This document shows, piece after piece, positions 61,080 through 64,000 of a stretch of 64,000 bases of DNA (positions are counted from its first letter, which is position 1; the number at the start of each line of letters is the position of its first letter). The stretch is from Lysobacter sp. 5GHs7-4 (GTDB taxonomy: Bacteria; Pseudomonadota; Gammaproteobacteria; Xanthomonadales; Xanthomonadaceae). The notes beneath the pieces were generated by a model. It was not told the origin of the DNA, did no database searches, and saw only the letters and a list, made by a program, of their open reading frames with translations. The stretch spans positions 1,940,001 through 2,004,000 of the forward strand of contig NZ_CP089924.1 of assembly GCF_021284765.1 (NCBI RefSeq). Direction: 5' to 3'. Made by a program: the position numbers and the translations under genes.

Positions 61080-62555
61080 TCACCCCACCGGGTCGCGTAT
61101 CACCAGCAGCCGCTGCTCGGTCATGTCCTCGATCGCGTACCGCACGCCTTCGCGGCCCAGACCGGAATTCTTGACGCCGCCATACGGCATGTTGTCGACG
61201 CGGAAGCTGGGCACGTCGCCGACGATCACGCCGCCCACGTCCAGGCGGTCCCAGGCGCGCATGGCGTGGTCGAGGCGGCCGGTGAACACGCCCGCCTGCA
61301 GACCGAAATCGCTGTCGTTGACCTGCGCCAGCGCCTCGTCGAAAGTGTCGAACGGCGCCATGAACGCGACCGGCCCGAACACCTCCTGGCGGAACAGATC
61401 GCTGTCGCGCGGCACCTTCTCCAGCAGCGTCGCCGGCAGCATGTTGCCGCGGCGTTCGCCACCGGCGATGAGTTTTGCGCCGCCCTTGCGCACCGCGGCC
61501 ACCCAGGATTCGATGCGCTTGGCTGCGGCCTCGTCGATCACCGGCCCGATGAAGGTGCGTTCGTCGCGCGGGTCGCCCATGCGCAGCTTGGACACGGCCG
61601 CCTTGAGCTTCTTGCGCAACGCATCGTAGATCGCCTTATGAGCGTAGATGCGCTGCACGCTGATGCAGCTCTGACCGCTCTGGTAGTAGGCACCGAACAC
61701 CAGCCGCTCGACCACGTGGTCCAGCGGCACGCCCGGGTCGTCGTCGACGATGCAGGCGGCGTTGCCGCCCAGTTCCAGGGTTACCTTCTTGCGGCCCGCG
61801 CGCGCCTTGAGCTCCCAGCCGATCAGGCCGCCGGTGAAGCTCAGCAGGGCGATGCGCTCGTCCTCGGTGAGCGCGGCGGCATCCTCGTTGGAGCAGCAGA
61901 TCACCGAGAACGCGCCCTTGGGCAGATCGGTCTCTGCCAGGATCTCGCCGATGATCAGTGCGCCGATCGGCGTCTTGACCGCGGGCTTGAGCACGAACGG
62001 GCAACCGGCGGCGATCGCCGGCGCGACCTTGTGCGCGACCAGGTTGAGCGGGAAGTTGAACGGCGTGATGAAGCTGCAGGGGCCCACCGGCACGCGCTTG
62101 ACCATGCCGCGGTAGCCGCGCGTGCGCTTGGAAATTTGCAGCTCGATGATCTCGCCGTCCAGGCGCGTGGCCTCGCCGGCGGCGATGCGGAAGGTGTCGA
62201 TCAGGCGGGTGACTTCGCCGCGCGCGTCCTGGATCGGCTTGCCGGCTTCGATGCACAGCGCCAGCGCGAGCTCCTCGTGGCGTTCGCTGAAGCGCCGCAC
62301 GCAGTGTTCGAGCACGTCGCGGCGCGCATCGGGCGGGAACGCGGCCATCGCCTCGCGCGCCTTGTGCGCGGCGACGATCGCCTTGCGCACCACGGCCGCG
62401 TCGGCGAAGGCCACGCGGGTGGCGACCTTGCCGCTGTACTTGTCCAGTACTTCCAGGTCGGTGTTGGCCGCGACCGGACGGTTGGCCAGATAGTACGGGT
62501 AGCTGCTCTTGAGTCCGGAGGCGGCGGGCTTGGACTTGCTGGGGGACTTGGCCAT
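61080..62555 (-). CDS. NAD(P)-dependent aldehyde dehydrogenase
   Basis: A 491-residue aldehyde dehydrogenase. Catalytic Cys is in SGQSCISVQRI, Glu in VTLELGGNAA, and the Asn in FNFPLNLVAHK; the motif FGPVAFMAPFDTFDEAL and the ending NMPYGGVKNSGLGREG are typical. The substrate class resembles the phosphonoacetaldehyde or lactaldehyde dehydrogenase group, but this is not firm. It follows the thiamine-diphosphate enzyme by 39 bp on the same strand, which suggests an operon: the enzyme upstream could form or release the aldehyde. Confidence 0.9.
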   Translation of the reverse strand: MAKSPSKSKPAASGLKSSYPYYLANRPVAANTDLEVLDKYSGKVATRVAFADAAVVRKAIVAAHKAREAMAAFPPDARRDVLEHCVRRFSERHEELALALCIEAGKPIQDARGEVTRLIDTFRIAAGEATRLDGEIIELQISKRTRGYRGMVKRVPVGPCSFITPFNFPLNLVAHKVAPAIAAGCPFVLKPAVKTPIGALIIGEILAETDLPKGAFSVICCSNEDAAALTEDERIALLSFTGGLIGWELKARAGRKKVTLELGGNAACIVDDDPGVPLDHVVERLVFGAYYQSGQSCISVQRIYAHKAIYDALRKKLKAAVSKLRMGDPRDERTFIGPVIDEAAAKRIESWVAAVRKGGAKLIAGGERRGNMLPATLLEKVPRDSDLFRQEVFGPVAFMAPFDTFDEALAQVNDSDFGLQAGVFTGRLDHAMRAWDRLDVGGVIVGDVPSFRVDNMPYGGVKNSGLGREGVRYAIEDMTEQRLLVIRDPVG

Positions 62556-62594
62556 GGCGGATTCCGTAGTGAACAGGGTGTGGGCGCGCGCGGT

Positions 62595-64000
<1,406 letters not shown>

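Overview
The window is about 64 kb of very GC-rich, gene-dense chromosomal DNA from a gammaproteobacterium of the family Xanthomonadaceae (Lysobacteraceae), most likely Lysobacter. The best genus marker is a prepro-protease at 50085-51266 whose mature part is almost a line-by-line match to alpha-lytic protease of Lysobacter enzymogenes. The rpoE-rseA-mucD locus without rseB, the dispersed GTCATTCCCGCG..CGGGAATCC palindromes and the CACTTTCTCTTG/CAAGAGAAAGTAAC repeat family fit the same group. I see no tRNA, rRNA, CRISPR array, prophage, integrase or insertion-sequence transposase. Most of the window is core genome, with repeat-rich gaps between operons.

Layout. 1-3095: the 3' part of dnaX, then ybaB, a small membrane protein, recR and a HIT-family gene. 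3096-3711: repeats (a palindromic doublet followed by a 38-bp tandem array). 3712-8107 (minus): moxR, DUF58, TgpA-type transglutaminase and an Slp lipoprotein in one tightly packed operon. 8339-10735: an ArnT/PMT-like glycosyltransferase convergent with a periplasmic TPR protein. 10900-23353: the maf (yceF type), yceD, rpmF, fabH, fabD, fabG, acpP, fabF, pabB, pabC, mltG, tmk, holB, pilZ cluster, with plsX missing from its usual place. 23718-26239 (minus): a FadJ-like beta-oxidation enzyme coupled to a small secreted protein. 26488-29614: sigma-E, its anti-sigma factor and a DegP/MucD protease. 29726-36502: lepA, lepB, DUF4845, rnc, era, a membrane protein and recO. 36747-40214: a receiver-Hpt phosphorelay protein divergent from a YdbH-like AsmA-superfamily protein with its DUF1318 lipoprotein. 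40444-45688: rlmD, a repeat-filled gap, a CYTH protein, then nagZ, hpt and a methylthioinosine phosphorylase. 45872-51266: cold-shock protein, flavin monooxygenase, aidB, an L,D-transpeptidase and the alpha-lytic-type protease. 51344-55799 (minus): an ECF sigma factor, its likely membrane regulator, a YigZ protein, an ABC exporter and an MmcQ/YjbR protein. 55995-58907: a GAF-GAF-GGDEF-EAL protein. 58897-64000 (minus): a YfbK-type VWA lipoprotein, then an aldehyde dehydrogenase and a thiamine-diphosphate enzyme of the acetolactate synthase family that runs off the window.

The genes mainly serve envelope and lipid biology, DNA replication and repair, and stress signalling. The fab cluster makes fatty acids on AcpP. 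MltG, NagZ, the L,D-transpeptidase and the transglutaminase act on or in the envelope. MucD and RpoE watch over it, and the YdbH/DUF1318 pair probably takes part in lipid transport between membranes. DnaX, HolB, RecR and RecO belong to the replisome and the RecFOR pathway.

The observation I find most unusual is a stretch of about 20 residues that resembles the N-terminal 'LDxVxVTGSRIKR' segment of xanthomonad TonB-dependent receptors. It is present both in the membrane regulator next to the ECF sigma factor (54340-54405) and in the VWA lipoprotein 6 kb away (60403-60465). Neither protein is a receptor, so I propose, as a hypothesis only, a sigma/VWA envelope-sensing module that engages TonB.
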